DNA of 64,000 nt, from contig OY987302.1 in NCBI GenBank assembly GCA_963920635.1, positions 27,503,278-27,567,277 on the forward strand. Direction: 5' to 3'. A program made the position numbers and the translations under genes. The notes beneath the pieces were generated by a model. It saw nothing but the letters and a program-made list of their open reading frames with translations, was not told where the DNA came from and did no database searches. Shown in pieces: positions 7,486 to 16,070 of the stretch (its first letter is position 1; every line of letters begins with the position of its first letter). Source of the stretch: Pseudeuparius sepicola (taxonomy: Eukaryota > Arthropoda > Insecta > Coleoptera > Anthribidae).

Positions 7486-8118
7486 ATGGTTGACAGCGGC
7501 TATGAAACCGATGGTAGCGACCATGAAGAAGTAAACAATGTAAGCGAAGATTCTCTGCTTCTATCATCATGCTTCACATTACCTACATATATTATTAATA
7601 ATGGTTTGAGCATTATGAGATATTTCAAACCCCAAGTTAATATCCGATCAACAGTGCGACGAAATGTGATTTCGCTGGACTATTTGGAGTGGAAAGAATT
7701 AGTGAATAATTTAAACAACTTTACCAACAACCTGGGTACCCCGATGTTCATCAGATTTGACGATATATTGTTAAGAACCATGTTGACTGCAGATGGAAAT
7801 CAACGAGTGTTGCTTGCAAAAAATGGTGTTAGCCAATGGTTTTCCATAGCAGAGGTTTTCGAGCTACTAAATATCGCACCATATGTGACTTTAAGGATGA
7901 GCTTTTTGATTAATTTTGAATTGTATGATTTTTACCTTAATTTTTTAGATAAGGTCAATGAATTATTAGTACGTAGTAACTATGCCATAAATGTAATGGA
8001 AATTGTATTTTTAATGTGCAATGCAGTATGTAGCATGGAAACATATTGCATTTTTGAACTGTACTCTTATTATAATCAATTTTTGTTAGCAGACTTGTAT
8101 AGAAGAAGGTTGGAATAA
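7486..8118 (+). CDS. Orphan protein downstream of the integrase
   Basis: I do not recognise this 210-residue protein. The frame is open from 7423, but the ATG at 7486 lies after the integrase stop and begins an acidic Ser/Glu-rich leader (about 25 residues). A mixed region with FIRFDDILLR and QWFSIAEVFELL follows, then a hydrophobic, probably all-helical C-terminus rich in Phe, Tyr, Leu and Asn. The protein is neither basic nor obviously secreted. It is the last plus-strand gene of the structural half and converges on the minus-strand CHHC gene with a 56-base gap. The uninterrupted frame supports it being real. Confidence 0.5.
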   Translation: MVDSGYETDGSDHEEVNNVSEDSLLLSSCFTLPTYIINNGLSIMRYFKPQVNIRSTVRRNVISLDYLEWKELVNNLNNFTNNLGTPMFIRFDDILLRTMLTADGNQRVLLAKNGVSQWFSIAEVFELLNIAPYVTLRMSFLINFELYDFYLNFLDKVNELLVRSNYAINVMEIVFLMCNAVCSMETYCIFELYSYYNQFLLADLYRRRLE

Positions 8119-8174
8119 AGCACTGATTAAAAAATATGACTTTTATTTTACAATATTTTTATTTTACAACATTT

Positions 8175-8387
8175 TTATTCCGGGCCAATCCTGGGATTTC
8201 TTATGATCATCGGAGGCTGATTGTTGATATGTCGGTAATACTTTTCCCAATTGATTTCAGGCACATGTCCCAACTGTCGCCGACACTTCACCAGATGATT
8301 CTGCAGTCGACTTCTCCGTACCATGTGGCTGGCAATGTAGGGGCAGGGCACCATGTCTGATTCGATCTGAATGGTCTGGTTGTACAT
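8175..8387 (-). CDS. Small CHHC zinc-finger protein (GTSF1/U11-48K/TRM13 type)
   Basis: A 70-residue minus-strand protein with one textbook CHHC finger: CPY, His, His and Cys at residues 15, 21, 31 and 35, spacing C-x5-H-x9-H-x3-C, followed by CRR. This matches the family found in the piRNA cofactor GTSF1, the minor-spliceosome protein U11-48K and the tRNA methylase TRM13, where the finger binds RNA. GTSF1 has two fingers and an acidic tail; here there is one finger and a tail with NWEKYY aromatics. A TATA-like motif lies 58 bases upstream (8445-8454) and the stop overlaps an AATAAA. An overlapping plus-strand frame is a shadow. Finger identity is strong; function is unknown. Confidence 0.8.
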   Translation of the reverse strand: MYNQTIQIESDMVPCPYIASHMVRRSRLQNHLVKCRRQLGHVPEINWEKYYRHINNQPPMIIRNPRIGPE

Positions 8388-8444
8388 GTTGCTGCGAACT
8401 CTTGTTACAAGTTTTCAGACTGCAGAATGAGCTCGATGTCTCGG

Positions 8445-8454
8445 TTATATATAC
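8445..8454 (-). promoter_or_regulatory. TATA-like motif upstream of the CHHC gene
   Basis: Read on the minus strand the motif is GTATATATAA, 58 bases before the ATG at 8387, in the gap between the CHHC gene and the polymerase stop. Confidence 0.45.
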
Positions 8455-8524
8455 AAACTGGGCGGTGGGACATCAGGGGTGGGGGGCTACAAGAGAATGA
8501 AACACTATTTGTAAAATATATTTT

Positions 8525-11314
8525 TTATTCATCCACACGTACATCTTTATGACCCCAAGGAAGGGTTGAAACACTATCAACTAAATATCGCTTATCGTCA
8601 AATGGATTTAAACCAATCTTAGATTGACTTATGCTAAAGACGTTATGAGAAAACGATCGTATAGATCGTTGATTTACAATTTTCTCTGTCTTATCGAATA
8701 AACAGTCGAAATAATCTTGATACGTTATCTGCTTCGCTACAACACTACCTCTAACACCTTTGGATTTTTTAACACACAAATTTTTTCCTTGAACCTTATA
8801 AGTATACATTTTAGATCTAAGTCCAACAAAATGTGTTAAAATACGACCATTTAATTCGTCCTTCATCAGTCCTGGCACCTTCTTATTTACAAGCGGAATT
8901 CCATATTGATTATCTGCAGGATAGTCACTAGTGTCAAACCGATGAATATGATTCTTAATTACATCCTCGAACATGTCCTCACAGCGGATTTCGTAAACTA
9001 AACTATCAGTATCAGTATATAATAATAAGCAGTTAGTTGGTGAAAATGTTTTCAACATAAAGTCATAGTGAAATTCGTAAACACAGGTTTTTGATATGTC
9101 CAGAATAGACATCCCAACGTACAGAGGTTTATCAAACATAATATTTGTCTTATTTAATTCGACACTTATTAAATTCTCTTCAAAAATTATCCTATGTCTA
9201 AAACGAGGGCTAGAAATTAAATTTTTGGCGCCGTATCTACCCTCCCACGTCCTTAATAATCTCACAATCCTATGTTTTCTAACATTTTGCATTGTTTTGC
9301 CGTAGATTGCATTATTCATTAGTTTCATTATATTTTTTTCAAAATCTAATGTTGTCACAGTTCTTAAGTGGGTATTGAGTTGTATATAGGGAGCTAACCA
9401 GGTAGACTGCTTAAATTTCAAAACTTTGTGAATTTTTTTCAGAATTAAACCATGTTGTAAAGCTTGCTTAAGCGCTCTATAATGAATCACATAATTCTTC
9501 TTATCATCGAGAGTGGTCATGAGCTTTTTTATTTTGGAACCTGGAGGTTTACGATGTTCAGGTGCGAAAGGAAGATCTTTATGATGGTCATGAAGATGAT
9601 CGGGATACGACAAATCCACTTCTAAAATATATCCTTCGTCGGCATTGTCAGCAACCTTGGTGACGTCAGTATCGTTGGAGGCCCACTCAAATCCTCCGTA
9701 AGGAAGGGGTTCACACATTGCCCAGCCATAAAGGTTGTTAACGTCCGCATAAAGAATATATTTTGATGGCATACTAGCATCATAGTTTGCCATATATTTG
9801 TTGTTGGCCTGAGAAAAGCGGTGGCTTACCTGGCTTACCCCACCTCGAATTGCCCTCTCGAAAAACATTAAGATGTCACTATCTTGGAAGGTTTCTAATT
9901 TACATTTCGTATATCGAAGCATGCAATCCCAACTGAATCCAGGCAAAGTATAGTACCAAGCAGGATCTAAACCGTAATTTTGAAGACAAGTCGTTCTAAA
10001 GTGTTCAAATATATCTGTGAGCAAGAGCACGTCAGTCTTTAAGTACAGATCTAAATACTCACCCAAGGTTTTTACACCAAACCTCTCCCAAATTAATTGC
10101 GCATGTCCGTAATCCTTCTCGTTAATATTAGTGTCATTTAATTTGTTATAAAAATGTTGAATCGATGGTAATGCGGTTTCTTCCAATTTTTCCAGAGAAT
10201 CGATATAATCATAACAAAAAACCCCTTTCCTAGTTAACAAGTCAAAATTTTCGGAAGACAATCGAAATTCATTTCTAGTGTTTTCGAAATTATTTAGAGA
10301 TGATGCGAGTTTGTCGAGAGGAAAGGCCAAGAACTTGAAAGAATCAATGAACCGAAATTTAATATTTGTTTCATTATCGAATACTGTAAAGCTTATATAT
10401 TTTTCATTATTTACAGGAAGTAGGTTGACATGATTCCGTTTGGCAAGTTCTCGTATTATAAAGTGGCTGTCATACCCACTAAGATTGTGGAAAATGATGG
10501 GAACTACAAACGAGTTTTTATAATTTAAGTTGCACGCTTGATGTGCATAACCTCGAAACATCGATGACAGGTGACAGTGGTCACGTACAATTATGTCGTT
10601 AACATTGATTTTTTTCTCGCAAATGTGACAATTAGGGGTGGCATCTTTAAGACTTATGGCTTCATCCATAGGTTCAACATGATTCAATTTGGATGATATA
10701 AACTTAGCAATTTCCTCTATTTGATTGGCAAACCATATCATACAGTCTCCCCCGCGACAAGCTTTGTAGAAAGAGAGCGAGTTGTCAAAAGAGCACTTGA
10801 AATAATAACCGGCACTGAATGCTTCGTGTCTTTGATATTTAAGAGTTTTTAGGCTAGCATCAGAATCTCCGCAGGGTTTTAGCATTGCTTCAAAGTCAGC
10901 ATACAAGGTGAATGGGGTGCGTTCTTTATTAACAAAATTTTTAAATTCGATAAACTTCTCTTTGGGAAACTCGATTTTACAATTATTTATTTGCTCGCAA
11001 TAAACTGTATGCTCTTCTAACTTATCTTGCGATGAAAAGTAATTTAAACATCTCTCGCATATAAATTTTCTACCGTTATGTTTGCTAGACTGTTTCGAAA
11101 TCAGTCTAGATAAATCTTTAATCCAACAATAATGGTATTTTATATCAACGTGCGAATCGTCGACAGACGGTGCTTCAAAGTCGCTAGTTTTCAAAAAATA
11201 ATGACTTTGAATTAGAAGTAAATTCACATGTCTATCCATTTTATTTTTAGTTAGTCGAGCTGGAGAGGTGATAAATTGACGTGGAGTCTCACTTACCAAC
11301 TCCAAAATATACAC
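8525..11314 (-). CDS. polB: Protein-primed family B DNA polymerase, main part (copy A)
   Basis: About 929 residues with the complete exonuclease and polymerase modules. Visible are a Cys/His finger near 86-106, Exo I DFEAML (about 140), a Cys/His cluster with DHCH and AHQACNL like an endonuclease VII finger (about 230-265), Exo II NLSGYD and Exo III YLKTDVLLLTD. The palm carries motif A YADVNNLYGW, motif B NNAIYGKT and motif C YTDTDS. This is the Polinton/adintovirus polymerase that copies the linear genome from a terminal protein primer. The frame has no proper start: it opens at a GTG inside the polymerase, and the N-terminal part lies in another frame upstream, overlapping by 26 bases. The gene is probably frameshifted, though all catalytic motifs are intact. 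Confidence 0.9.
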   Translation of the reverse strand: MYILELVSETPRQFITSPARLTKNKMDRHVNLLLIQSHYFLKTSDFEAPSVDDSHVDIKYHYCWIKDLSRLISKQSSKHNGRKFICERCLNYFSSQDKLEEHTVYCEQINNCKIEFPKEKFIEFKNFVNKERTPFTLYADFEAMLKPCGDSDASLKTLKYQRHEAFSAGYYFKCSFDNSLSFYKACRGGDCMIWFANQIEEIAKFISSKLNHVEPMDEAISLKDATPNCHICEKKINVNDIIVRDHCHLSSMFRGYAHQACNLNYKNSFVVPIIFHNLSGYDSHFIIRELAKRNHVNLLPVNNEKYISFTVFDNETNIKFRFIDSFKFLAFPLDKLASSLNNFENTRNEFRLSSENFDLLTRKGVFCYDYIDSLEKLEETALPSIQHFYNKLNDTNINEKDYGHAQLIWERFGVKTLGEYLDLYLKTDVLLLTDIFEHFRTTCLQNYGLDPAWYYTLPGFSWDCMLRYTKCKLETFQDSDILMFFERAIRGGVSQVSHRFSQANNKYMANYDASMPSKYILYADVNNLYGWAMCEPLPYGGFEWASNDTDVTKVADNADEGYILEVDLSYPDHLHDHHKDLPFAPEHRKPPGSKIKKLMTTLDDKKNYVIHYRALKQALQHGLILKKIHKVLKFKQSTWLAPYIQLNTHLRTVTTLDFEKNIMKLMNNAIYGKTMQNVRKHRIVRLLRTWEGRYGAKNLISSPRFRHRIIFEENLISVELNKTNIMFDKPLYVGMSILDISKTCVYEFHYDFMLKTFSPTNCLLLYTDTDSLVYEIRCEDMFEDVIKNHIHRFDTSDYPADNQYGIPLVNKKVPGLMKDELNGRILTHFVGLRSKMYTYKVQGKNLCVKKSKGVRGSVVAKQITYQDYFDCLFDKTEKIVNQRSIRSFSHNVFSISQSKIGLNPFDDKRYLVDSVSTLPWGHKDVRVDE

Positions 11315-12164
11315 ATTTATAGAAATTTAGGTCAATATGCTTTTGAGAGGGGTAAAGAGCGGCAATAACACTCCAAAAGAAGCATGCTTCATCACTATTT
11401 TTTACATTGACACATGCTTGTTTTTTGGAAATTTCAACGGGGAGTGTCAGATATGAAGCACCGTTTCCTATCTCAACTTTATTTATACTGATGACTAAAC
11501 TCAAAATTTTGCGTAACGCCCACCCCGATCCATTGTCATGAAAATCTTCAAGCTTCTTTATAATCCTATCCTTTATATTATCTGTAAACCACAACTTTAA
11601 ATCACTCCCCTGGTCAATTATAGCATTTTTTGTGTTGAAGCATTTGTTGTCACTTATGACTGTATCTTGAGACATTTTAACAAATTCACCATTAAAAACC
11701 GCATTTACCTTAACAATGTGAAAAGCATTTAAAGTTCTAGTTATGCGACTCTTAAAAAGAATAAATGCATCGTCAAAAAACTGGAATAAATCGATGTGCC
11801 TCATATTTACTATAACACCTGTGCGAAGACGACTCTGGAACGCTGCTTGAACGTCCACCCATTTGACTCGGTGACTTCTATTGAGGTGTTGCTTACCAGA
11901 TCCAGTTTTGCATAATGTTTTGAAGTATAATTGAAGTCTTTTGAGATGTTGCAGATTGGCATGCAACTTGGACAAAGTGCCTTGGTGAAAATGACATCGG
12001 AGTGCTGAGGAATGCTGTCTCACCGACAATTGCAACTTTTGCTGCCAACGTTGTAATACTTGTGGAAGTGTAGGTCTGTCACTTTCATTAAGTATGTTAA
12101 ACACCTTCTCATATGCCTTTACAGTTTTGTCGCTCACTGTAGCTATTTCATTACCATCGATCAT
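11289..12164 (-). CDS. polB: N-terminal part of the protein-primed DNA polymerase, out of frame (copy A)
   Basis: A 291-residue frame starting at an ATG with TATATAG about 50 bases upstream (12214-12223). Its C-terminal half, from GSGWALRKIL through QACVNVKN to CFFWSVIAALYP, is the conserved N-terminal block of Polinton polymerases. After ALYPSQKHID the family pattern stops and the frame ends at 11289. The next expected short motif (ISINVY) is found in the other frame, just after a TAA. A conserved stretch normally lying between these blocks is therefore missing, consistent with an internal deletion plus frame change. The same break is in copy B, so it predates the tandem duplication. Confidence 0.75.
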   Translation of the reverse strand: MIDGNEIATVSDKTVKAYEKVFNILNESDRPTLPQVLQRWQQKLQLSVRQHSSALRCHFHQGTLSKLHANLQHLKRLQLYFKTLCKTGSGKQHLNRSHRVKWVDVQAAFQSRLRTGVIVNMRHIDLFQFFDDAFILFKSRITRTLNAFHIVKVNAVFNGEFVKMSQDTVISDNKCFNTKNAIIDQGSDLKLWFTDNIKDRIIKKLEDFHDNGSGWALRKILSLVISINKVEIGNGASYLTLPVEISKKQACVNVKNSDEACFFWSVIAALYPSQKHIDLNFYKCVYFGVGK

Positions 12165-12387
12165 CTTCGAAGCAATGAGTAGAGCAGTGTGCTAGAAATA
12201 TGCAGAGTTCCTACCTATATAGGGTAAGAGCGTCGAAGGATGGTCCCCTCTCCAAAATTTTAGTATGAAAACAGGATCTGAGAAAAGGTTTTTTTTGCGC
12301 CTTTTTTTATTTTAATCATTCTTTTCTGCTGGAAATGAAACAGCATAATAACTTTACATTTTTATTTACATTTTCACAAAAACTAAA

Positions 12388-12915
12388 TTATTTACATCGT
12401 CTTATAAATTCAGAAAAAAACATTAGTTCTACCCTCGGGCAGTGAAATGCTTTTCCAGGCCTCGTGATGTGTCGCTCACATTGGTTGGCACGCACTCGCT
12501 CGTAGAACCTCTGCTGCTTCCGAACAAGGACGTCGAACTTGGGGCAGCCTATATCCTCGATATTGTATGATAAGTGGGCATACCCCGCGGCCTGCAGCAG
12601 ATTCCTTTCAACTTGTCCTCCCTTGTAAGCTATAAGTTCATTGCCAGCGGACTCCCCCAGACGCCGAATCTCTTCTAACGCGCTTTCCTGGGCTTCATCC
12701 GTTGCACAATCTTCAAACTTCAAGCCGTGCAAGTTCATCGTTAACCAACGAGCAGTGCATGCATCCTTAGAAGATAGGCTGCGGTAGTTTCCCACACGAT
12801 AATACCTGGATGTCACTTCTCTCGATTTCATATCGTATATTGCCATTTCTTTTATAACGAACTTTCCACTAACTTGAAAGCCATCAGCGTCGATGATATA
12901 CCTGATGTTAGACAT
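12388..12915 (-). CDS. RNase-H-fold / DEDD exonuclease-like accessory protein (copy A)
   Basis: A 175-residue protein whose start (YIIDADGFQ...FVIKEMAIYD) resembles the first strand pair of RNase-H-fold exonuclease-like proteins that I associate with arthropod Polinton-type elements. It ends with a CPRVELMFFSEF segment typical of that group. Only the first acidic cluster is clear; I cannot place a full DEDD set, so catalysis is uncertain. The gene lies between the polymerase and a divergently transcribed spliced gene, with TATAAGA about 60 bases upstream on the minus strand. A role in DNA replication or processing is inferred from fold resemblance and location. Confidence 0.5.
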   Translation of the reverse strand: MSNIRYIIDADGFQVSGKFVIKEMAIYDMKSREVTSRYYRVGNYRSLSSKDACTARWLTMNLHGLKFEDCATDEAQESALEEIRRLGESAGNELIAYKGGQVERNLLQAAGYAHLSYNIEDIGCPKFDVLVRKQQRFYERVRANQCERHITRPGKAFHCPRVELMFFSEFIRRCK

Positions 12916-13180
12916 TACGATTTGCAGAAAACTAAAGATTTGTAGAAACTATCACTGAAAGCAAAGATATGACTCTTATATTCCAATACTTCTTACTATG
13001 CGGAAAGAAGGGATGTGGGCGGTACCATGTAGGAGGACACTGATGGGGCGGGGTTGGTGGGGACTTTCGCTAATCTGACAACGTTGCCTCCGGTGGGCGG
13101 GTCTCCCTAACGTTCAGGAAAAATCTACCAAACTGGCAACACTGTTCCGATATACACACGATGCGTGGCGCGTTTCCTCT

Positions 13181-13261
13181 TCAGTTCACCCGTGTTTCAC
13201 AGTCGTGTTCCCAGCCGCTTTTACTCAGTTCACCCGTGTTCCGAACCGCTTTTACTCAGTT
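13181..13261 (+). promoter_or_regulatory. Three initiator-like repeats upstream of the spliced gene
   Basis: TCAGTTCACC(C/T)GTG occurs at 13181, 13225 and 13256, with CCGCTTTTAC between copies. TCAGTT matches the arthropod initiator consensus, so these may be stacked transcription start sites for the gene beginning at 13289. The region is shared with the divergent exonuclease-like gene. Confidence 0.45.
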
Positions 13262-13288
13262 CACCTGTGCTTCGTCGCTTTGAACAGT

Positions 13289-14120
13289 ATGGAATCATCA
13301 AAAATTAAAATTCTAAGTGATTGCCGTTTGGTAGCTGTAAGTTTTTTAGTTTAATTTCTCATTCGATTCTCATTGAACCCATTTACTTGTAGCCAACTCG
13401 GAGTGCCGACGAGACGGTCAACGCTGTGGCGTCAATTTGCCCCGAACCTGTAAGTTTGCATTAATCAGTATTTTCCCATATAATGTTTTCCTTTCATAGC
13501 TGCCCAATCTCAACTCAAGCGTGTTGAGTCTGCTGGAGGAGCCATTCATCGCAGGGCTCACCAACCAGCAACTCTGCGACATGGCTCTTGATGATTATGG
13601 TTCCGATTTTGAAGTTGGACGTCTTCCATCACCGGCAGCATCGCCAAAGGTAAGCTAACATTTATAAAATTCGCTATTTTCAAATAAGGTTTCTTCCTCA
13701 CAGATAGATAATCAAAGCCGGTGTGGGGGCTCCAGGGCTTCATCGCGGTCGTCATGCAAGAGGTTAAGCGACGAGGCAGACGATTTGGTAGCGAAGCGAC
13801 CCTCCCAGGAGTCACAGACAACGCGTGGGGGAAAGAATTTGACAATGCTAAATGAAAAGGGGAGATTTGTGAATGAGCAGCATCAAAGTGTGAGTGAAGT
13901 ATTTATGAATATGAGAGAGTTGGCAGATGGGGGCATTTCAAACGCAAACGAAAAAAAGAGAAGGTTTGAATGTGTGATGAACCGAATGCAAAGGGAGTGG
14001 GATGAATGTGAAAAGAGGATGTTGAAAATAAAAGCCATTTATAATCGTGCGAAAGAAGGGCGTGCCTCATGTATGAATGAAGTTGAAAAACTTGAACGCA
14101 TGAAAAAAAATCTCCCCTAA
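13289..14120 (+). CDS. Four-exon gene of unknown function inside the Polinton (copy A)
   Basis: I infer exons 13289-13336, 13393-13449, 13500-13649 and 13704-14120. The introns of 56, 50 and 54 bases all begin GT(AAG) and end AG, all fall in phase 0, and each is preceded by a pyrimidine-rich stretch. The spliced frame encodes 223 residues from an ATG 28 bases after the last initiator-like repeat. The N-terminus is acidic and Leu-rich (exon 3: SLLEEPF, MALDDYGSDFE). Exon 4 starts with a Ser/Arg-rich linker and a bipartite nuclear-signal-like KRLSDEADDLVAKRP and ends in a charged coiled coil of about 90 residues. I recognise no family. A nuclear regulatory role is a guess from composition. Confidence 0.7.
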
Positions 14121-14312
14121 ATATATTTAGTTATACGTATATGTATAGATAAGTTTCATTATTTTATCCAATTAGATGTAAGTGTGTATATATTTAGAAA
14201 TTAGTGTTTATTGTATATATATATTTTTTTAATATAAAACATAAATATATTTCTCTTGTTTCATTCCACACATTAAATATCTAACAAAATCATTCTGAGC
14301 CTTTAATTTTCC

Positions 14313-14885
14313 AGTTTCTTAAACAAAGAAACCAATATAATTAGTCTGGAGAGCGCTCAGTCAAACACTCTGTATACCATAGAACTCTGAAAATATAAAG
14401 AAAAAACTATTTTTATAATAAATAGAGAATAATTTGTATAACACAGCCGTAAAGTTTTCAAAATAAACTATAGTCGCCCCCAGTTAATTTTCAAGAATGT
14501 TTCTTAAGCATAGAAACCAATATAATTAGTCTGGAGAGCGCTGAGTTAAACACTCTGTATACCATAGAACTCTCTGAAAATATAACGAAAAACGATTTTT
14601 ATAATAAATAGTGAATAATTTTATATAACTCAACCATAAAGTGTTCAAAAAATAAGTTATAATCAACCCAAGACCACAGCTTCCAGCCCGAAGCGTCGTC
14701 TGTACCGCACGTCGACTGGAACCGCGCCTCGACCTTCGATGGAGCGCGTGGCGCGTGTCCGCCACCTTCTCTCTGAAAATACCATAAAGAAAAAACTATT
14801 TTTATAATAAATTTGTAAATATCGAATAATTTTGTATAACACAACCATAAAGGGCCCAAAAAATAAGCCATAGTCAACCCAAGAC
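14313..14885 (+). repeat. Three diverged direct repeats downstream of the spliced gene (copy A)
   Basis: Two copies start at 14313 and 14500, sharing CCAATATAATTAGTCTGGAG, a GCGCT motif, CACTCTGTATACCATAGAA and an AT-rich block ending in AACCATAAAG-like sequence. A third, partial copy starts near 14770. Unit length is about 180 bases. Short minus-strand frames across them are artefacts of the repetition. Between copies 2 and 3 and after copy 3 (to about 15,110) there is CpG-rich unique sequence without a gene. Confidence 0.7.
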
Positions 14886-15160
14886 CGTAAGGCCAAGTCC
14901 AGTTCGAAGCGCGGTTATTCTACCTGCCTGTCTGGACTGTACCGGAGGAGCCCCGACTGAGCGGTATTCTAGCGTCCGACTAGACTGTACCCTCGGCACG
15001 CCCGCGGCAGCATCCCCCGAGAAGCGGTACCGCTGACTGTACCACCGCAGCGCGGCGGATACTTTCTCCTACTGGCCCACCCACGTTGCATACCCCAAGC
15101 AGGCGACTTCAACGCGCTACCTGAATAAGAAAGGGTAGAAATTTTCAAGAAACCCCTTTG

Positions 15161-15236
15161 GAAATACAGCCGTGGTTAAGAGACAAGCGTCTTTTGCTAC
15201 CAGCTAGGTGTCTCGGGTTCAATCCCCGGGTATTTC
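15161..15236 (+). other. tRNA-like sequence with Pol III A/B-box motifs (copy A)
   Basis: A perfect 7-bp acceptor stem (GAAATAC with GTATTTC) and a T arm (TCGGG, loop TTCAATC, CCCGG) are visible, with B box GGTTCAATCC and A-box-like TGGTTAAGAG. The D and anticodon arms do not fold canonically, so it is probably a tRNA-derived SINE head or decayed tRNA gene, not a working tRNA. Confidence 0.55.
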
Positions 15237-15258
15237 AGAGCACTGAAAACAAAACTAA

Positions 15259-15358
15259 TGGGGGGAGGGGGGGCCAAGGGGGCCAAGGGGGCCAAGGGGG
15301 CCAAGTGGCTAAGTGGCTAAGTGGCAATTAAAGCAATTGGCAATTGGCAATTGGCAAT
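15259..15358. repeat. Simple repeats (GGGGGCCAA)n, (GTGGCTAA)n, (CAATTGG)n (copy A)
   Basis: Three short tandem arrays follow one another directly after the tRNA-like sequence, as in the tail of a SINE. Confidence 0.85.
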
Positions 15359-15684
15359 ATTTTTTTAAATAAAAAAATAAAAATTACTTTTTCAAAAAAT
15401 GTTTTACTTTTTTTTGCATATTCTTAGAGCAATTGTCTAATTGGATATTATGTAGAATATTTTCTCACTGTCCTTGGGAAATTCGCTAGGCATTTTTTTA
15501 TGATTTGTTTAAAATCAGAATATCTGTGCCCAGACAATATTGGGATTTGTAGTAAAAAACACACAAACAAATAATATTTTTTATTTTCACAACTTTACAT
15601 TTCTAAACTTTTTAGTTAGTTCATACATAATAATCAAGCGTCTCAGCTCTTCGAGTGCCTCCATATATCGCCGCAGTCTCTCGC

Positions 15685-15972
15685 TCATGCTTCCGAAAAT
15701 ATAATATTTGTAGTCTTGCCGACGGGCCCCAAGCTTGTTAAAAAATACCTTTTGTCACCATTCAATTCGTCAATTCGCTCTTGAGTTAATTGCTCCGTAA
15801 AACGCTGAGGCAGGATGGTCTTGAAGTCGGCAAATTCCACCACTACCTTTTCCCCAAACTTGGTATTTATTCTCTTAAAACACTGGATCTCAAATTTTTT
15901 ATTTACTTCCAAATCTCGAACATTCACCAGATTTTTCACCAGCAAATTGTTTAAACTATTTATGAAGGACAT
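15685..15972 (-). CDS. Polinton accessory protein with TKFG and LPQRF motifs (copy A)
   Basis: A 95-residue protein beginning MSFINSLN. It carries INTKFGEKVVVEF (about residues 34-46) and ILPQRFTEQL (about 51-60), a pattern I recall in small proteins of arthropod Polintons, and looks like one compact beta-rich domain. A single-stranded-DNA-binding (OB-like) role is possible but not shown. The frame stays open 44 codons upstream, but the ATG at 15972 is preferred: a TATATAGG motif lies 46 bases before it (16018-16027), and the upstream stretch includes the promoter and part of a hairpin. It is the outermost gene seen on this side of the element. Confidence 0.6.
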   Translation of the reverse strand: MSFINSLNNLLVKNLVNVRDLEVNKKFEIQCFKRINTKFGEKVVVEFADFKTILPQRFTEQLTQERIDELNGDKRYFLTSLGPVGKTTNIIFSEA

Positions 15973-16017
15973 GTTGTAAATGATCTGCGTGTCTGATGAG
16001 ATCTTAGTTGAACCTCT

Positions 16018-16027
16018 CCTATATAGC
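16018..16027 (-). promoter_or_regulatory. TATATAGG promoter motif of the TKFG gene (copy A)
   Basis: On the minus strand GCTATATAGG, 46 bases before the ATG. The same CTATATAGG precedes the polymerase N-terminal frame at 12214-12223, so the replication-side genes may share a promoter type distinct from the TATAAAAG of the virion genes. Confidence 0.5.
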
Positions 16028-16070
16028 TGTTTCAATAGGAGTGGGGAGAGAGTGGGGAGACGGGCAAAAC

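Noticed and set aside
8136..8360. 74-codon plus-strand frame opposite the CHHC gene
   Set aside because: No motif. The minus strand carries a full CHHC finger with promoter and poly(A) signal, so this is its shadow.
11289..11314. GTAAGT at the polymerase break as a real splice donor
   Set aside because: The downstream frame reads through it with family-like sequence, and no acceptor that would repair the frame was seen.
13558..13845. 95-codon minus-strand frame
   Set aside because: It spans introns and exons of the plus-strand four-exon gene and has no features.
14526..14896. Three overlapping minus-strand frames (77-92 codons)
   Set aside because: They lie across diverged direct repeats and share the same repeat-derived peptides in different frames; no independent evidence of coding.
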